This document shows positions 60,825 through 64,000 of a stretch of 64,000 bases of DNA, one piece after another (within the stretch, counting starts at the first letter, position 1; the number at the start of each line of letters is the position of its first letter). This DNA comes from Euzebyella saccharophila (GTDB lineage: Bacteria; Bacteroidota; Bacteroidia; Flavobacteriales; Flavobacteriaceae). The translations under genes and the position numbers were made by a program. The stretch is from NCBI RefSeq assembly GCF_014855495.1, contig NZ_JACYFJ010000002.1, positions 930,001 to 994,000 of the forward strand, given 5' to 3'. The notes beneath the pieces are model-generated. The model made no database searches, was not told the origin of the DNA, and saw only the letters and a list, made by a program, of their open reading frames with translations.

Positions 60825-63800
60825 TTATAAATTGCCCAATTGATACTGTAACTCAATGGCTTGTTGATTATACTGGTTAATAAATTGTAAGTGGTTCTGT
60901 TTTATGCGAATGGCACTGTTTAAAATCGTGATATAGTTTACATAGTCTATCTCGCCTTCTTTGGAAGCAAGTTCTGCAGTTGTAATCTGCTCTTCGGCCA
61001 AAACCAGTGCACCTTCTTGGTAATAATTAAGCGTTTTTTGGGTTTTTTCCAATGATTTTAACAATTGTGACACCCTGCTTTCGGTTATTGCCTTTTGTTC
61101 CAAATATTGGTTCTCGGCCACCAAAGCATCTGCTTTAGCAGCCTTGACCCTTGCTTTTTGAGGAAAGAACCACAACGGAATACTTATACCTGCTTGATAG
61201 GTGTTGAACCCTGAAACATCGTCAACGATTTGTCTTCCATAGGTCAAATTGAACTTTGGTAGAAACTGGGATTTTTCGACCCCAACGTTGGCTTTGCTCA
61301 CCTCGGCATTTTGCATAGAATATTGCAACAATGGATTATTGTCTATGGATGTTGAATCTATAACGCTCATATAATTCAACGGTTCGTAAGTACCTCCAAC
61401 GGTTTCAATTTCTTGGTCAATCCCCAAATACTGTTTAAGCGCCCTTTTGGCAATCTCGATATCGTCATAGGCCTGCTGTCTCAAGACCTGTATCTGTTGA
61501 TATTCAGAAGAAGCCGCGATAAATTCCAGCTTCCCGGTTTCACCTGTATCAAAACGCAGTTCTGCAGCTGTCTTGAAGTTGTTATATACACTATCCAATT
61601 GTTCTGCGAAGCGCAACTGGGCTTTGTTATAATTTATCTGGTCATAGGCTTGCATCACATTACGCACTAATTGTTGCTCGCTCAGGGCATAAAACTTCTC
61701 ACCCAATTGAACACGTTGCTTATAGAACTTGGATTTTGAGAAACCAGATAACAAATCGATATTTCCCTGCTGCACCCCAATGGTAGTTTGCACACCGGGC
61801 AGGTCATTACCGAATTCTTCCTTGCCCGTAAAAATTTGCGTACTACCAAGGTCGAAACTTGTTCCTTTCATCGCCCGCTCACGGTCTATAAAAGACTGAC
61901 TTTCCTTAAGGGAAGGATAATTTTCTTTTGCCAAAGAAATAGCTTCCTCCAAAGTAACAGTCTGTGCTATTCCGCTATCTTGCGCATTTACTGAATTTGA
62001 GGTTAAAAATCCTCCCAAGCTCAATAGCACAACCAAAACAGTAGTACTCTTGTTAATATAGCTTGGGTCGTTACCGTTATCCTTTCGTTGCTTACGAGCT
62101 TCCAACCAATAATACAATACAGGAAGGACCACAAGCGTTAAAAATGTTGCTGTAAGCATACCACCAATAACTACTGTTGCTAATGGTCGTTGCACTTCTG
62201 CCCCACCAGAGGTGGAAACCGCCATTGGGATAAAACCCATAATTGTTGTAATGGCTGTCAATAAAATTGGACGTAAACGTTCGTGCGTTGCTTCGTATAT
62301 CCGTTTTTTTAAATCTGTCATTCCATCATCTTTTAATTCATTGAATTTATTTATGAGTATTAGTCCGTTTAAAACCGCAACTCCGAAGAGCACGATAAAT
62401 CCTACTCCGGCAGAAATACTGAAAGGCATACCGCGAATTAATAAGACTAAAACCCCACCTATGGCAGCTAAAGGCACAGCCATATATATCATCAGGGCTT
62501 GTGAAAATGAATTTAAAGCAAAGTAAAGCAGAACAAATATTGTTATTAGAACGATTGGTACTACAATCGTCAATCGGTCTGATGCACGTTGCAAGTTTTC
62601 AAACGAACCTCCGTAGGTTACAAAATAACCTGGTGGCAGTTTTACTTCCGTTTCCAGTTTTTGCTGAATTTCCTCGACCATCGATTTCACATCACGCCCA
62701 CGAACATTTACCCCAACAGAAATGCGACGCGAAGTATTGTCTCGTGAAATCTGCATTGGTCCGGGTTTGTAACTGATATCTGCCACTTCCTTTAGAGGCA
62801 CTTGTGCACCGTTTGGTAAATCGATGAAAAGATTTTTAAGGCTGTTAATGTCCTGTCTAAATTCCTTTGCCAAACGAATGACCACATCGAACCGTTTTTC
62901 GCCTTCAAAAATCACACTTGCCTGTTCTCCTGCGAAGGCGGCACTTACATAATCGTTCAGCTTGTCAACGGTTACACCGTATTGTGCCATTTTTGACCGA
63001 TTGTATTCCACGGTCATTTGTGGCAATCCACTTGTAGCTTCCACATTGAGGTCTGCCGCTCCGGGAACTGTTCGAATGACTGCTGCGATTTCCTGTACCT
63101 TGTCTGCCAACACTCCCAAATCTTCTCCGTACAGTTTGATAGCCACGTCCTCACGAACACCTGTAAGCAATTCGTTAAAACGAAGTTCAACAGGTTGCGT
63201 AAACACGAAATTTACACCAGGAACTACTGAAATTTTTTCTTGAATTTTTTCTATGAGTTCTTCTTTGCTATCTGCGGAAGTCCATTTACTCTTATCCTTT
63301 TCAAGAATAATGTAACTATCTGCAATGTCCATAGGCATTGGGTCTGTAGGGATTTCTGCCACACCAATCCTTGAAACAACTGTTTTTACTTCTGGAAATT
63401 CATTGATTAAGTTTTGAAGTTTTTCCGAAGCTTCAATGGATTCTGTAAGACTACTCCCTGGTTTTATCAAGGCCTGAAATGCAATATCGCCTTCATCAAA
63501 CTTCGGGACAAATTCTGCTCCCATACTGCTAAATACAAACCCTGCAATGAATAGCAATGCAACCGCGCCTATAACGACACCAGCCCGAAAGCGAAGTGCA
63601 AAATTTAGTATGGGCAGATAAGCGCGATTTAGAACATCCATAATTTTATCGCTTATCCTATCCATCCTATTTTCAAATTTGGCAAACCAACTATTTTGAT
63701 TTTTAGCAGGTTTTAAAAATAATGATGACATCATTGGAACATAGGTAAGACAAAGTGTTATTGCCCCTAAAACAGCAAAACCAAAAGTAAAAGCCATTGG

Positions 63801-64000
63801 ACGAAACATTTTCCCTTCAACACCTGTCAAGAACAGAATAGGTGTGAAAACAATGAGAACTATTAACTGACCGAAAAAAGCAGAATTCATCATTTTACTG
63901 GCAGAATCATAGGTTATTTCATCCATCTCGGCTTGTCCTATAATGGCTTTGGATTTTTTCATCCGTTGATAAATGTGGAAAACCGTTCCCTCCACTATAA
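60825..64000 (-). CDS. Heavy-metal RND pump fused to a TolC-type channel (partial)
   Basis: The frame runs from the stop at 60825 through the window edge at 64000 without a break, so the N-terminal half of the pump is outside. Visible pump part (62090-64000): end of the first transmembrane block, second periplasmic domain (IAFQALIKPGSSLTESIEAS), and the second transmembrane block with GVAVLNGLILINKF. It is joined, through a charged linker, to a signal-peptide-like stretch (VLVVLLSLGGFLTSNSVNAQ, around 61985-62040) and a complete TolC-type channel (60825-61985) with VTLEEAISLAKENYPSLKES and a C-terminal QYQLGNL. One polypeptide would therefore contain an inner-membrane pump and an outer-membrane channel, unless it is cut after the NAQ. 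Confidence 0.85.
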   Translation of the reverse strand, partial: IVEGTVFHIYQRMKKSKAIIGQAEMDEITYDSASKMMNSAFFGQLIVLIVFTPILFLTGVEGKMFRPMAFTFGFAVLGAITLCLTYVPMMSSLFLKPAKNQNSWFAKFENRMDRISDKIMDVLNRAYLPILNFALRFRAGVVIGAVALLFIAGFVFSSMGAEFVPKFDEGDIAFQALIKPGSSLTESIEASEKLQNLINEFPEVKTVVSRIGVAEIPTDPMPMDIADSYIILEKDKSKWTSADSKEELIEKIQEKISVVPGVNFVFTQPVELRFNELLTGVREDVAIKLYGEDLGVLADKVQEIAAVIRTVPGAADLNVEATSGLPQMTVEYNRSKMAQYGVTVDKLNDYVSAAFAGEQASVIFEGEKRFDVVIRLAKEFRQDINSLKNLFIDLPNGAQVPLKEVADISYKPGPMQISRDNTSRRISVGVNVRGRDVKSMVEEIQQKLETEVKLPPGYFVTYGGSFENLQRASDRLTIVVPIVLITIFVLLYFALNSFSQALMIYMAVPLAAIGGVLVLLIRGMPFSISAGVGFIVLFGVAVLNGLILINKFNELKDDGMTDLKKRIYEATHERLRPILLTAITTIMGFIPMAVSTSGGAEVQRPLATVVIGGMLTATFLTLVVLPVLYYWLEARKQRKDNGNDPSYINKSTTVLVVLLSLGGFLTSNSVNAQDSGIAQTVTLEEAISLAKENYPSLKESQSFIDRERAMKGTSFDLGSTQIFTGKEEFGNDLPGVQTTIGVQQGNIDLLSGFSKSKFYKQRVQLGEKFYALSEQQLVRNVMQAYDQINYNKAQLRFAEQLDSVYNNFKTAAELRFDTGETGKLEFIAASSEYQQIQVLRQQAYDDIEIAKRALKQYLGIDQEIETVGGTYEPLNYMSVIDSTSIDNNPLLQYSMQNAEVSKANVGVEKSQFLPKFNLTYGRQIVDDVSGFNTYQAGISIPLWFFPQKARVKAAKADALVAENQYLEQKAITESRVSQLLKSLEKTQKTLNYYQEGALVLAEEQITTAELASKEGEIDYVNYITILNSAIRIKQNHLQFINQYNQQAIELQYQLGNL

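Overview
The window looks like a piece of a Flavobacteriia (Bacteroidota) genome. The conjugation genes are of the Bacteroidetes type (TraG/TraJ/TraK/TraM/TraN set, MPF_B class). There are lipoproteins with Asp-rich export signals after the lipid cysteine, a secreted protein ending in a type IX secretion sorting domain, TonB-dependent uptake, and promoters of the TTTG / TAnnTTTG type. I saw no rRNA, tRNA, CRISPR array, integrase or recognisable relaxase.

Region 1 (1-24.8 kb) is the conjugation part of an integrative conjugative element. On the minus strand (1-5.0 kb) lie a truncated N6-adenine DNA methylase, three proteins of unknown function and a membrane-anchored M23 peptidase. On the plus strand (5.1-24.8 kb) run two Toprim (primase-like) proteins, a DUF3945-like protein, the type IV coupling protein, an HTH regulator, ParA with a probable partner, and then a tightly overlapping set for the channel: pilin-like subunit, TraF/VirB3, TraG/VirB4, TraI, TraJ/VirB6, TraK/VirB8, TraM/VirB10, TraN/VirB9, TraO. 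It ends with a 1118-residue lipoprotein that appears to be TraQ expanded into about nine Ig-like repeats. A cluster of nested palindromes sits just before parA.

Region 2 (24.8-32.5 kb) holds a small Asp-rich lipoprotein, a hairpin-rich junction, a DUF3347 protein that lacks a signal peptide, and a four-gene operon: DUF4856 lipoprotein, imelysin-like lipoprotein, HTTM membrane protein and TonB-dependent receptor. Its promoter is flanked by two AT-rich dyads, as expected of an iron-type regulated uptake system.

Region 3 (32.5-43.0 kb, minus strand) is metal resistance: an ArsR-controlled mercury-type cluster (MerTP fusion, MerA/Lpd-like flavoprotein, GDCCVxC protein, CsoR-like protein), then an RND efflux set (pump, adaptor, His-rich lipoprotein, TolC-type channel, His-rich membrane protein). 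A decayed second merTP copy lies at its end.

Region 4 (43.2-49.0 kb) is one 1783-residue multidomain secreted protein (sorbosone-dehydrogenase-like propeller, PKD, malectin, FG-GAP, T9SS tail), followed by two tiny related genes on the other strand.

Region 5 (49.0-64.0 kb, minus strand) is a second, larger metal island: two CDF-type transporters, a dihydrolipoyl dehydrogenase homologue, two Fur-family regulators, two P1B ATPases with different metal-site signatures (HEGST type and CPC/DxG type), two SpoIIAA-like proteins, a membrane-anchored AlbA_2 protein, a PII-like protein, an RND adaptor and an RND pump fused to its outer-membrane channel, which runs off the window end. Together regions 3 and 5 export soft and divalent metal ions across both membranes, with at least four families of metal-type regulators (ArsR, CsoR-like, two Fur). 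The linkage to conjugation genes suggests mobile cargo; the element ends are not in the window, so this is inference.
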